A stretch of DNA of 7,570 bases from DATMBL01 sp050735975 (GTDB taxonomy: Bacteria; Desulfobacterota; Binatia; UBA9968): the NCBI GenBank assembly GCA_050735975.1, contig JBOHVS010000054.1, positions 1-7,570 on the forward strand, in the 5' to 3' direction. A program made the translations under genes and the position numbers. Shown in pieces: positions 1-6,724 of this stretch. The notes beneath the pieces were generated by a model. It worked only from the letters and a program-made list of their open reading frames with translations. It made no database searches and was not told the DNA's origin. Every line of letters begins with the position of its first letter. Positions within the stretch are counted from its first letter, which is position 1.

Positions 1-1125
1 GCGGCTTCGCTGCTGGCAGACCTCGGAGCGCGTGTCATCAAGATCGAGTCGCCCCCCGGCGGCGATCCGTATCGCTACTTCGCGCCCGATCCTTATTTCA
101 GTTTTAACTTCGCCCATCTGAATCGCAACAAAGAGAGCCTGGTGCTCGATCTAAAGTCGCCGCAGGGGAAGGAGATCTGCGGGAAACTTATCGAGAAAGC
201 CGATGTCTTCGTGGAAAATTTTCGTCCCGGCGCGGCTGATCGACTGGGGCTCGGTTACGAAACCTTGAAGGCATTGAATCGGCGTTTGATCTACTGCTCG
301 ATATCCGCTTTCGGAAATTCGGGGCCGTATGTGGACAAACCCGGCTTCGACACTTTGGGGCAAGCCATGAGCGGACTACTGAGCTTGCTCACCGACCCGG
401 GCGAGCCCAAGGTCATGGGCGTGGCGCTGTCGGATTATGTCACCGGTCTTTCGGCCGGCTACGGAATCCTCGGCGCGCTGCTGGCACGGGCGAAAACCGG
501 CGAAGGGACAAAGGTGGAGACATCGCTGCTGCAAGCAACTTTGTCGTTCATTGGCGAAACCGCCGCCGGTTATTTAAGGACCGGGGCCATTCCGAATCGC
601 GCAGCGCGGGTAAAGAACGCTCACGCGTTTGCGCTTGTTACCAAGGACAACTTGCCTTTGGCAATTCACTGTTCCGTTCCGGAAAAGTTTTGGTTGGCGC
701 TGCTGGGCGCGATCGAGCGGACGGACCTGGCAAACGACCCCAGATTCAAAGATCGAGACAGCCGCCGGAAAAACTATGAAGCGCTGGAAAAAGAGCTGGC
801 GGCGGTCTTTACGCTTCGAACCAGACAGGAGTGGTTGGAGCGTCTTGAGGCCGGTGATGTTCCGGCGGCCCCGCTCTACGATATTGCGGAATCCCTGGTC
901 GATCCGCAGGTACAGCATTTGAGGCTCACCGAACAAGTTGAACACCCACAAGCCGGGAAACTTACATTCGTTGGTCCGCCTGTTCACTATGACAATCTCT
1001 CTCAGAAGCCGTCTCTACCGCCGCCGATGCTGGCTGAACACAGCGCCGCGATTTTGAAGGAGCTTGGCTACGATAGTCCCTCCATCGGGAAACTCCAGAC
1101 TCAAGGTATCGTCACACTCGCATAA
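1..1125 (+). CDS. CaiB/BaiF (family III) CoA-transferase, 5'-truncated
   Basis: Family III CoA-transferases move CoA from one acyl-CoA to another carboxylic acid through an enzyme-bound aspartyl-CoA thioester, in the cytoplasm. The frame is open from base 1 and begins with the family's N-terminal signature (ASLLADLGARVIKIE, with PPGGDPYR just after), so the GTG at 142 is internal and the real start lies outside the window. About 20-25 residues are probably missing; 374 are visible, against roughly 400-430 for family members. The likely catalytic aspartate is in VALSDYVTGL (visible residue 145, bases 433-435), followed by the conserved GLLGALLAR-like helix and the G-E-G-x-x-V-x-x-S-L-L segment. 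The C-terminal part has the usual LxRP/AP-type motif (GDVPAAPLYDI). It is followed after 41 bases by the oxidoreductase on the same strand, consistent with an operon. The acid it activates cannot be told from sequence. Family assignment is firm. Confidence 0.93.
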   Translation, partial: AASLLADLGARVIKIESPPGGDPYRYFAPDPYFSFNFAHLNRNKESLVLDLKSPQGKEICGKLIEKADVFVENFRPGAADRLGLGYETLKALNRRLIYCSISAFGNSGPYVDKPGFDTLGQAMSGLLSLLTDPGEPKVMGVALSDYVTGLSAGYGILGALLARAKTGEGTKVETSLLQATLSFIGETAAGYLRTGAIPNRAARVKNAHAFALVTKDNLPLAIHCSVPEKFWLALLGAIERTDLANDPRFKDRDSRRKNYEALEKELAAVFTLRTRQEWLERLEAGDVPAAPLYDIAESLVDPQVQHLRLTEQVEHPQAGKLTFVGPPVHYDNLSQKPSLPPPMLAEHSAAILKELGYDSPSIGKLQTQGIVTLA

Positions 1126-1152
1126 ACCTGTTATTGTCCAGACCGTTGCAAT

Positions 1153-1158
1153 GAGGAG
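1153..1158 (+). promoter_or_regulatory. Shine-Dalgarno site of the LLM oxidoreductase
   Basis: GAGGAG lies 8 bases before the ATG at 1167. This fixes the start of the oxidoreductase gene. Confidence 0.75.
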
Positions 1159-1166
1159 AATAGGCT

Positions 1167-2168
1167 ATGATCTACGATATTGAGATCAACTCAGCGGCGC
1201 ATTACCCGGCGGCCGGAGTTGCGGGGCTGATCGAACTGGCCGAACAAGTCGGTTTCGGCGCGTTCTGGAAGGGTGAATCCAACAGCACCGATCCGGTGGT
1301 GATGCTCTCGGCGGTCGCCAGCCGGACAAAGGCCATCAAGCTGGGCACGGCGATCTACCATATATATGGGCGCAGCCCGGTAACCCTGGGAATTCAGGCG
1401 GCGACTCTGCAGGACCTTTCGGGCGGGCGTTTGCTGCTGGGCCTCGGCGTTGCCAACAGAGCCATTGCCGGCTGGCACGGCGGCGTATTTGACCGGCCGC
1501 TAAAGCGCGCGCGGGAATACATCGACATCGTCCGCAAAGTCGCGGCCGGCGAGCGGGTCGAGTACGAAGGAGAGGTTTATCAGACCGGCAAACGCTTTCA
1601 GCTCTCGTGGAAACCGAGCTATCCCAATCTGCCGATCTATCTGGCCGGCCTCGGACCCCAGATGGCCAAACTTGTCGGCAAGATCTCCGATGGCGTTTTC
1701 ATCAATATGGCGACGCCTTCAAAAGTGAAAGAGATCGCCGAACGGGTCCGCGAGGGGGCAAGAGAAGCGGGGCGCGATCCGAGCAAGATTGAGATCGTCG
1801 CCAAATCGCGGGTTTCGCTTAATCCCGACAAGAGTCTCGCTCGCGCGAAATTGCGCCAGGTGCTCACTTTTTATAACATCGCCGATCATTATAGCGACAT
1901 GCTGAGAGGCATGGGTTTTGAAAAAGAAGTAAACGCGATCCACGAAGCCTTTCAAAAAGGCGGCTTCAAGGCCGCGATGGGCGCATTGACCGACGAGTAT
2001 ATGGATAAGCTGCCTGTCGTTCCAGCCAGCGACATTAAAGAAATCAAAGGGAAGATGAAGGCCTTTGAGGAAGCTGGAGTGACACGTATGGTTATACCCT
2101 ACGTGCCGGTTACCGAGCCGGTGGTGGAAGACGCGCGGAGATTCCTCGAAGCCTGGGGGCGGTCATAG
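1167..2168 (+). CDS. LLM-class flavin- or F420-dependent oxidoreductase (luciferase-like TIM barrel)
   Basis: Members of the bacterial luciferase-like superfamily are (beta/alpha)8 enzymes that use FMN or F420 for monooxygenation or hydride transfer. The 333-residue length is normal. Family landmarks are visible in order: ELAEQVGFGAFW (residues 24-34), LGTAIYHIYGRSPV (59-72), the AATLQDLSGGRLLLGLGVA block (78-96), and the central PIYLAGLGPQMAKLVGKISDG strand-helix (156-176). After that comes the EAGRDPSKIEIV stretch typical of the F420-type subgroup. The ATG start has a good GAGGAG site 8 bases upstream. It lies 41 bases after the CoA-transferase and 94 bases before the amidohydrolase, so the three are probably co-transcribed. 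The subgroup resembles 5,10-methylenetetrahydromethanopterin-reductase-like proteins, but neither F420 nor FMN use nor the substrate can be decided from sequence. No flavin reductase partner gene is visible, which slightly favours F420 (inference). Confidence 0.93.
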   Translation: MIYDIEINSAAHYPAAGVAGLIELAEQVGFGAFWKGESNSTDPVVMLSAVASRTKAIKLGTAIYHIYGRSPVTLGIQAATLQDLSGGRLLLGLGVANRAIAGWHGGVFDRPLKRAREYIDIVRKVAAGERVEYEGEVYQTGKRFQLSWKPSYPNLPIYLAGLGPQMAKLVGKISDGVFINMATPSKVKEIAERVREGAREAGRDPSKIEIVAKSRVSLNPDKSLARAKLRQVLTFYNIADHYSDMLRGMGFEKEVNAIHEAFQKGGFKAAMGALTDEYMDKLPVVPASDIKEIKGKMKAFEEAGVTRMVIPYVPVTEPVVEDARRFLEAWGRS

Positions 2169-2175
2169 GGGTTTT

Positions 2176-2245
2176 GAGTCTCGGGTCTAGAGTCTCGCGT
2201 TGGATTCAAACCCGAGACACCAGACTCTAAACTGAAAATCCAACC
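2176..2245. repeat. Degenerate 7-bp repeat array with complementary copies, inside the operon
   Basis: The 94-base spacer reads in consecutive 7-mers: GAGTCTC, GGGTCTA, GAGTCTC, then a turn at about 2197-2210, then roughly complementary units (CCCGAGA, CACCAGA, CTCTAAA). Three exact complementary pairs exist: 2178-2186 with 2210-2218 (9 bp), 2188-2195 with 2222-2229 (8 bp), and 2200-2205 with 2238-2243 (6 bp). They occur in the order A-B-C-A'-B'-C', so they cannot all form one nested hairpin. No gene or promoter was recognised here. It is transcribed if genes 2 and 3 form one operon. Confidence 0.7.
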
Positions 2246-2247
2246 CG

Positions 2248-2254
2248 AAGGGAG
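2248..2254 (+). promoter_or_regulatory. Shine-Dalgarno site of the amidohydrolase
   Basis: AAGGGAG lies 8 bases before the ATG at 2263 and directly after the repeat array. It supports this start over later in-frame ATG codons. Confidence 0.7.
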
Positions 2255-2262
2255 ATTTCGTC

Positions 2263-3276
2263 ATGTGTGATTTTGCTGCTGATGCGGCCGCTGCTGAACA
2301 GCTAATGGTCGGTCGAACTCTGAGCGTGGAGCGCGTGCGCCAACTCAATGCCAAGGATTATTTTTACCAGATGCTCAAGGACAACCCGGAGATGCTGAAG
2401 ATCTATCCGGGGATCGAAAACGAACTGCTTCAGGGTGCGATCGACTGCCATATCCATGCTTATCCCGATTTCGTACATCGATCGCAGGACATGATTCAGA
2501 TCGCCATCGAGGCATCCAAATGCGGCATGCGCGCCATCGCGTTCAAAGACCACTGGAACATCAGCGCAACGTCGGCCTATCTGACCCAGCGACACATCGA
2601 TGACATGATCGCCAGAGGCGATCTCACCAATCGCGTCGAGGTTTACGGCGGCGCGGGAATGTGTTTCGGCATGAGACCCGAGTATGTCCGCGTGGGACTT
2701 CAGTATCCCAACTTCAAGATGATCTGGTTTCCGACCTTTACTTCGTACGGCTTCTGGCGCGGCGCCGGCCATCCCGAAAAAGAAGGCGTGCGTCTGGTCG
2801 CCGAGGACGGCAAGGTATTGCCGGAGGTGAAAGAGATCATGGAGATGGCGGCGGAGAAGAAAGTCGGCATCGGCTTCGGCCATACCGATTTTCAGGAACT
2901 GCTGCCGCTGGGGCGCCTGGCTAAAGACATCGGCGTCAGGGCCACCCTGGACCACCCGCTGCTTGAGCTGAACAAGCTTTTGCTCGACGAGATGAAGCAA
3001 CTGCGCGATCTCGGTGTCTACGTCGGAACTTATTGCCAGCCGATGATACCAAGTCTCTATCAACCAGTGGCCGATCCGATGGAGACGATCCGCACTATTA
3101 AAGAGATCGGTCCGGATCGCTGCATTATCGGCAGCGACTTCGGCCAGGTGCTGCATATGGATGCTGTCGATGGCATGCGGGTCTTCATCCGCGCGTTGCT
3201 CGGCTTCGGCATCAAGCCGGAGGAAGTCAAGGTGATGCTGAAAGACAATCCGGCGAAGCTGATGTGGTTGGATTAA
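2263..3276 (+). CDS. Amidohydrolase-superfamily metal-dependent hydrolase (DUF6282-like)
   Basis: This is a cytoplasmic TIM-barrel hydrolase of 337 residues with an extra N-terminal helical region of about 55 residues. The metal-site pattern of the superfamily is visible: the strand-1 D-x-H-x-H motif (IDCHIHAYPD, D61, H63, H65), a Lys/His after strand 2 (FKDHW, K95 and H97), GFGHTDF with H207, TLDHP with H231, and GSDFGQ with D292, the usual strand-8 aspartate. The IDCHIHAYPD start recalls proteins annotated DUF6282; that name is from memory and unverified. Superfamily members hydrolyse C-N, C-O or P-O bonds, and some (ACMSD/LigW-like) decarboxylate instead; sequence alone does not choose. 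It is the last gene of the presumed three-gene operon. A 358-residue open frame on the opposite strand is a shadow of this gene. Confidence 0.92.
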   Translation: MCDFAADAAAAEQLMVGRTLSVERVRQLNAKDYFYQMLKDNPEMLKIYPGIENELLQGAIDCHIHAYPDFVHRSQDMIQIAIEASKCGMRAIAFKDHWNISATSAYLTQRHIDDMIARGDLTNRVEVYGGAGMCFGMRPEYVRVGLQYPNFKMIWFPTFTSYGFWRGAGHPEKEGVRLVAEDGKVLPEVKEIMEMAAEKKVGIGFGHTDFQELLPLGRLAKDIGVRATLDHPLLELNKLLLDEMKQLRDLGVYVGTYCQPMIPSLYQPVADPMETIRTIKEIGPDRCIIGSDFGQVLHMDAVDGMRVFIRALLGFGIKPEEVKVMLKDNPAKLMWLD

Positions 3277-3339
3277 GGCCGTCCAAAAAGCCCACCTGCG
3301 TCGTTGCGCTTGTCCGACTCGCTTCGGCGTGGTTAACTC
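3277..3339. other. Post-operon spacer, possible half of a dispersed element
   Basis: Non-coding sequence directly after the amidohydrolase stop. It starts GGCCGTCCAAAAAG and later holds a tiny C(TTCG)G hairpin with 3-bp stem (3320-3329). From general familiarity this opening resembles the end of palindromic intergenic elements in deltaproteobacterium-like genomes, whose other half would end in TTTTTGGACGGCC. That other half is not found here. The assignment is speculative. Confidence 0.25.
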
Positions 3340-3388
3340 GCAAAGCGCAAGGAGCAAAGAGCAGGGAGCCAAGCGCAAAGAGCGAAGA
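3340..3388. repeat. Tandem 7-bp array, unit GCAAAGA, 7 copies
   Basis: Seven uninterrupted heptamers can be read: GCAAAGC, GCAAGGA, GCAAAGA, GCAGGGA, GCCAAGC, GCAAAGA, GCGAAGA. The unit is degenerate but the 7-bp phase is kept without slips over 49 bases. It lies in the spacer between two convergent genes. Open frames across it (both strands) give low-complexity peptides and are not genes. Confidence 0.8.
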
Positions 3389-3406
3389 ATACGGAGGCAG
3401 CGAAGT

Positions 3407-3448
3407 CCAATCTCTGACGTCTGACTTCCGACCTCTGACTTCTACTCT
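3407..3448. repeat. Tandem 7-bp array, unit CTGACTT, about 6 copies
   Basis: Heptamers CCAATCT, CTGACGT, CTGACTT, CCGACCT, CTGACTT, CTACTCT run in constant 7-bp phase, 18 bases after the GCAAAGA array. The unit is different but the period is the same. The minus strand reads AAGTCAG. No coding role is seen. Confidence 0.75.
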
Positions 3449-3513
3449 CTGCGCCATGCACTTAGCCCTGAGCGATAGGAGCGTTCGTCGATACAGTCGG
3501 ATCAATTGCCCGG

Positions 3514-5232
3514 TTATTTGTGGTGTTCGGTTCCGGCTCCGTAGCGCTCGAGCACGTGGTGCGTCACGGCGAGGGCGAGCTCATGCTCTCCCAGGAAGAC
3601 CTTCCCGGCATTTTCCTTTTCGAGGAGCACCGCCTCTTCCTCGCTGTGAGTGCGCACGACCGTCTCGATACGTGGGTTGACGGTACGCGCGATCTCAATC
3701 ATGCGGCGCACATCGAGCGTATCCGGGGTGGCGATCACCAACATACGCGCCCGGTGGACATGCGCCTGAATGAGGACGGCCGGTTCGGAGGCGTCGCCGG
3801 AGACGGCCGGTATGCCGCTTTCGCGCAACTGCTCGACGACCTCACGATTCTCCTCGGCCACGACAAAGGATATGCCGTTCGCGGTCAGCGCTTCGCCGAT
3901 GCGCCGGCCGACCCGGCCGTAGCCCACCAACACGACGTGTCCGGTAAGGCGCTTCAGGTCGACGGTCATCGGCAAGGCCGCGAGCGGGTCGTCGGGGCGT
4001 TCCAAGATCTGAGCGAGTTTCGAGCGGGATCGAATCCAGGCTTGCACGGGCTCGATCGCATGAAACACGAGAGGATTCAGAGCGATCGAGATGATTGCGC
4101 CCGCCAGAATGAGGCTCTGGGCTTCCTTAGGCAGAAGACCCAAGGAAGTCCCCAGGCCCGCGAGGATGAAAGAGAACTCGCCGATTTGCGCCAGGCTCGC
4201 CGATACCGTGAGCGCCGTATTGAGCGGGTATCGGAAAAGAAGGACGAGAAAAAAGGCGGCCAGCGACTTGCCGAAGACGATGATCGCCAGGACTACGATC
4301 ACGTGGACCGGCTGGCGAATCAGGACGTGCGGATCGAACAGCATGCCGACCGAGACGAAGAACAAAACGGAAAACGCATCCCTGAGCGGCAAAGATTCTT
4401 CAGCCGCCCGGTAGCTTAGAGGGGATTCCCTCATGACCATGCCGGCAAAAAATGCACCGAGGGCGAAGGAGACGCCGAACAGCGCGGCGGAGCCGTAGGC
4501 GATGCCCACGGCGGCTGCAATCACGCACAAGGTAAAAAGCTCCCGCGATCCGGTGCGAGCAATCTGCCAGAGCAACCACGGAAAAAGGCGCCGGCCGACA
4601 ACCAGCATGAGCGCGATAAAGACCGAGACTTGACCAAAGGTAAGCGCAAGCGTTGTCAGTAAACTTCGATCGCCGGCTCCTTCGGCGGGAGCATTTGCAT
4701 TGCCGCCGAGCCACAGCGAAAGCGGCGGCAGCAGTACCAGCACCAGAACCGTTACAAGATCTTCAACCACGAGCCAGCCGACGGCGATGCGGCCGTTGAC
4801 GGATTCCAAAAGGCCGCGAGCTTCCAGCGCCCTGAGGAGCACCACCGTGCTTGCCACGGATAGGGCAAGGCCGAACACGACGCCGGCGGCAAGGCTCCAG
4901 CCCCAAAGGGCGGTGACAGCCATGCTGAGCAAGGTGGCAACGGCGATTTGGACGATTGCTCCCGGCAGGGCGATCCGGCGAACACCGAGCAGATCATCTA
5001 AAGAAAAGTGCAAACCGACGCCGAACATCAACAGCATCACGCCGATTTCGGCGAGCTGGTTCGAAAGCCCGACGTCGGCGACAAACCCCGGGGTGGCGGG
5101 GCCAATCATAATGCCGGCAATCAGGTAGCCGACCAGAGCCGGTAGCTTAAGACGCGAGGCTAAAAGGCCCATAATCAGAGCAAGTCCCAAGCCGGCGGCA
5201 ATCGTGGTGATCAAGTTAACACTGTGAGGCAC
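3514..5232 (-). CDS. ybaL: Monovalent cation:proton antiporter-2 (KefB/YbaL type) with RCK domain
   Basis: This inner-membrane CPA2 antiporter exchanges K+ or Na+ for H+ and is gated by a cytoplasmic nucleotide-binding domain. It has 572 residues (E. coli YbaL 558). From memory it matches YbaL nearly motif for motif: LITTIAAGLGLA at the N-terminus, LVGYLIAGIMIGP (33-45), GVGLHFSLDDL (71-81), LSVASTVVLLRALE (124-137), WLVVEDLV with the transport-site E157-D158 pair, SFALGAFFAGMV (255-266) and SLAQIGEFSFILAGLG (346-361). The C-terminal Rossmann/TrkA-N domain begins near 430, with GYGRVG at 437-442. The start is GTG at 5232, supported by AGGAGA seven bases upstream. A loop at about 178-190 (Ala/Gly/Asn rich) is slightly longer than in YbaL. 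It is convergent with the amidohydrolase and divergent from the MFS gene. The ion and the ligand of the RCK domain are not readable. Orthology to ybaL is likely but unproven. Confidence 0.93.
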   Translation of the reverse strand: MPHSVNLITTIAAGLGLALIMGLLASRLKLPALVGYLIAGIMIGPATPGFVADVGLSNQLAEIGVMLLMFGVGLHFSLDDLLGVRRIALPGAIVQIAVATLLSMAVTALWGWSLAAGVVFGLALSVASTVVLLRALEARGLLESVNGRIAVGWLVVEDLVTVLVLVLLPPLSLWLGGNANAPAEGAGDRSLLTTLALTFGQVSVFIALMLVVGRRLFPWLLWQIARTGSRELFTLCVIAAAVGIAYGSAALFGVSFALGAFFAGMVMRESPLSYRAAEESLPLRDAFSVLFFVSVGMLFDPHVLIRQPVHVIVVLAIIVFGKSLAAFFLVLLFRYPLNTALTVSASLAQIGEFSFILAGLGTSLGLLPKEAQSLILAGAIISIALNPLVFHAIEPVQAWIRSRSKLAQILERPDDPLAALPMTVDLKRLTGHVVLVGYGRVGRRIGEALTANGISFVVAEENREVVEQLRESGIPAVSGDASEPAVLIQAHVHRARMLVIATPDTLDVRRMIEIARTVNPRIETVVRTHSEEEAVLLEKENAGKVFLGEHELALAVTHHVLERYGAGTEHHK

Positions 5233-5239
5233 GCGATCG

Positions 5240-5245
5240 TCTCCT
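5240..5245 (-). promoter_or_regulatory. Shine-Dalgarno site of the antiporter
   Basis: On the minus strand AGGAGA lies 7 bases before the GTG at 5232. This decides the non-ATG start. Confidence 0.7.
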
Positions 5246-5305
5246 GTTCTTCCCTCGAAGCTGATTAACGCGATGATGAAGCGAGCGATTTACTTTCTTA
5301 CCACA

Positions 5306-5334
5306 TGTATTTGAGCTAATCTGCATACTTTCAA
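5306..5334 (-). promoter_or_regulatory. Candidate promoter of the antiporter gene
   Basis: On the minus strand TTGAAA (5329-5334) is followed after 17 bases by AATACA (5306-5311), a fair -35 and a poor -10 box. It lies in the AT-rich part of the divergent spacer, about 75 bases from the GTG start. The -35 box overlaps the dyad at 5323-5352, so a protein bound there could block this promoter (inference). Confidence 0.3.
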
Positions 5335-5352
5335 AATAAATGAAAGTTATGC
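5323..5352. promoter_or_regulatory. Dyad in the divergent spacer, spanning the first MFS start codon
   Basis: GCATACTTTC (5323-5332) is complementary to GAAAGTTATGC (5342-5352) with a single bulged T and a 9-base AT-only centre. As DNA it looks like an operator for a dimeric regulator between divergent genes. As RNA it would place the ATG at 5340 at the hairpin loop edge and the ATG at 5349 in the stem. Both roles are inference; the dyad itself is direct. Confidence 0.5.
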
Positions 5353-6635
5353 ATCCGAAAAATCCGCAATCAAAAGTCCTTGGGATTCGTTCTATGGACC
5401 GCAAGTGGTGGATGGTTATCGCGGGATGTTTGGCGCACGCCGTTAACACCGGGCTTAGTTACTTCGGTATGAGCGCTTATTTTCCCTCCTTCGAGCGCGA
5501 GTTCGGCTGGAGTCGCACTGCGATCTCCGGCGCTTTTTCTCTGGCACGGATTGAGTCCGGTATTTTAGGCCCGTTGGAAGGCTACGCAACCGATCGGCTC
5601 GGACCGCCCAAGATGATGTTCATCGGGACTACCGTCTGCGCATTGGGATTCCTTTGTCTGAGCCTCGTATATTCACTGCCCATGCTGTACGCCGTGATCG
5701 TTCTGGGGATCGTGATGGGATCAAGCCTCGGCAACAACATGCCGGTGAGCGTTGCCATCGCGCAAGTGTTCCGCGAACGGCGGAGCTTAGCTTTCGGTAT
5801 CTACCGAATGGGTCCGGGATTGTCCGGCCTTCTCGTGCCGGTCATAGGCTGGATGATCGTGCTCTGGGGCTGGAGAACCACTGCCGTCGCCTCGGCTTTT
5901 ATAATAATCACCATCAGCCTGCCTTTGGCCTTCGTGATCTCTAAAATCTACCGAGAGCACCAAAATGCGGCAAGCGAGGAACCGCAGTCAAAGGCCCACA
6001 CTGCGCCGGGGCGGCATCTCGGCGCCGACCCGCAGTTTACTTTGAGAGAGGCAATGCGCACACAGTCCTTCTGGACGCTTTCGGTCGCCATGGCTCTCCG
6101 CCATCTGGTGACGGAAGGCGTGTCGGTCCATTTCGTAATCCTGCTCGTGGATCGGGGATGGACGACAGCGGCTGCCAGCGGTCTTCTCGGTCTTTCTGCG
6201 TTCATCGGCGCTCCCGCCCGCATCGGCATGGCCTGGTTAGGAGATCTCTTTGACAAGCGGCGGTTGATTATCGGTTTGCTCATCGTGCTCAGCGTGTCGG
6301 TGCTTCTCATGGGCCGGACTTCACAGCCGTACGTTTTCACGACTTTCATGGTGCTTTATTCTCTGGCATACGGCGGACTGGCGTCTCTTCAAGAACCGAT
6401 CCGCGCCGACTACTTCGGCACCCGTTCTTTTGCGACTATTCACGGCATGAGCCGCTCGGTGACCACGGTGGGAACTTTCATGGGCCCGATCATCGCGGGA
6501 TTTTTTTATGATCTCACTCAAAGCTACACGATACCCTTTACTATCTTTGCCGGGGTGAGCCTCGCGTCAATTTTCTGTATGTTCCTGGCGAAACCACCAA
6601 TCCGGAATCCTTCGGGATTGCCGCCGGCGGTTTGA
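5340..6635 (+). CDS. Major facilitator superfamily transporter, monocarboxylate/organic-acid type
   Basis: This is a 12-helix inner-membrane carrier of up to 431 residues, a normal size. Visible MFS marks are the loop 2-3 motif as GYATDRLGPPK (81-91), FRERRSLAFG after helix 4 (144-153), the matching loop 8-9 motif as GDLFDKRR (301-308), and DYFGTRSFATIHG (357-369), which is typical of the monocarboxylate/oxalate porter branch. The central cytoplasmic loop is about 203-240. The start is uncertain: ATG 5340 and ATG 5349 lack a ribosome site and fall inside a dyad. ATG 5394 (M19) gives MDRKWW directly before helix 1 and is a plausible true start, though its ribosome site is also weak. The stop codon lies inside the first unit of the downstream TTCAA repeat. 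It may feed the nearby catabolic operon, but the antiporter gene lies between; the substrate is unknown. Confidence 0.9.
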   Translation: MKVMHPKNPQSKVLGIRSMDRKWWMVIAGCLAHAVNTGLSYFGMSAYFPSFEREFGWSRTAISGAFSLARIESGILGPLEGYATDRLGPPKMMFIGTTVCALGFLCLSLVYSLPMLYAVIVLGIVMGSSLGNNMPVSVAIAQVFRERRSLAFGIYRMGPGLSGLLVPVIGWMIVLWGWRTTAVASAFIIITISLPLAFVISKIYREHQNAASEEPQSKAHTAPGRHLGADPQFTLREAMRTQSFWTLSVAMALRHLVTEGVSVHFVILLVDRGWTTAAASGLLGLSAFIGAPARIGMAWLGDLFDKRRLIIGLLIVLSVSVLLMGRTSQPYVFTTFMVLYSLAYGGLASLQEPIRADYFGTRSFATIHGMSRSVTTVGTFMGPIIAGFFYDLTQSYTIPFTIFAGVSLASIFCMFLAKPPIRNPSGLPPAV

Positions 6636-6722
6636 ACGGTTCAAGCTGTTTCAGCCGTTCAAGCGGTTCAAACCGACGGATTCAACTGAGCGAAGCGATT
6701 GAACGGTTTGAATGATTCAACT
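6628..6722. repeat. TTCAA-rich 9-bp repeat cluster with alternative stems, after the MFS gene
   Basis: Units of 9 bases such as GGTTCAAGC, CGTTCAAGC and GGTTCAAAC run in phase at 6638-6673, and GATTGAACG/GTTTGAATG at 6697-6714. Eight TTCAA or TTGAA motifs occur in about 90 bases. CGGTTTGAAC (6628-6637) pairs perfectly with 6666-6675. The same middle arm (6667-6675) also pairs perfectly with CGGTTTGAA at 6704-6712. Both loops are 28 bases, so the stems are alternatives. GATTCAACT occurs twice (6679-6687, 6714-6722). The array begins inside the last MFS codons. No T-run follows, so it is not a classical intrinsic terminator, but it may end or process convergent transcripts. Confidence 0.7.
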
Positions 6723-6724
6723 AG

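Noticed and set aside
142..1125. GTG at 142 as the start of the CoA-transferase
   Set aside because: The upstream frame encodes the conserved N-terminal family motif, so the gene runs off the window's left edge.
2302..3378. 358-residue open frame on the minus strand
   Set aside because: It is antisense to the amidohydrolase, whose metal-binding motifs are clear. Its end reads into the GCAAAGA repeat and gives low-complexity peptide; no family features.
3340..3448. Possible CRISPR array
   Set aside because: Units are 7 bp, contiguous and degenerate, without spacers; no cas genes are present.
3264..3680. 138-residue plus-strand frame and a matching minus-strand frame (3227-3505) in the spacer
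   Set aside because: Both translate the 7-bp repeats into low-complexity peptide and overlap real genes at their ends.
3520..4419. 299-residue open frame on the plus strand
   Set aside because: It is antisense to the well-supported YbaL-like antiporter and its translation is a charged, Asp/Arg/His-rich shadow with no domain.
5301..5339. Plus-strand promoter for the MFS gene (TTGAGC at 5311, or TTACCA at 5298)
   Set aside because: The possible -10 boxes are poor or at the wrong spacing, so no plus-strand promoter is called.
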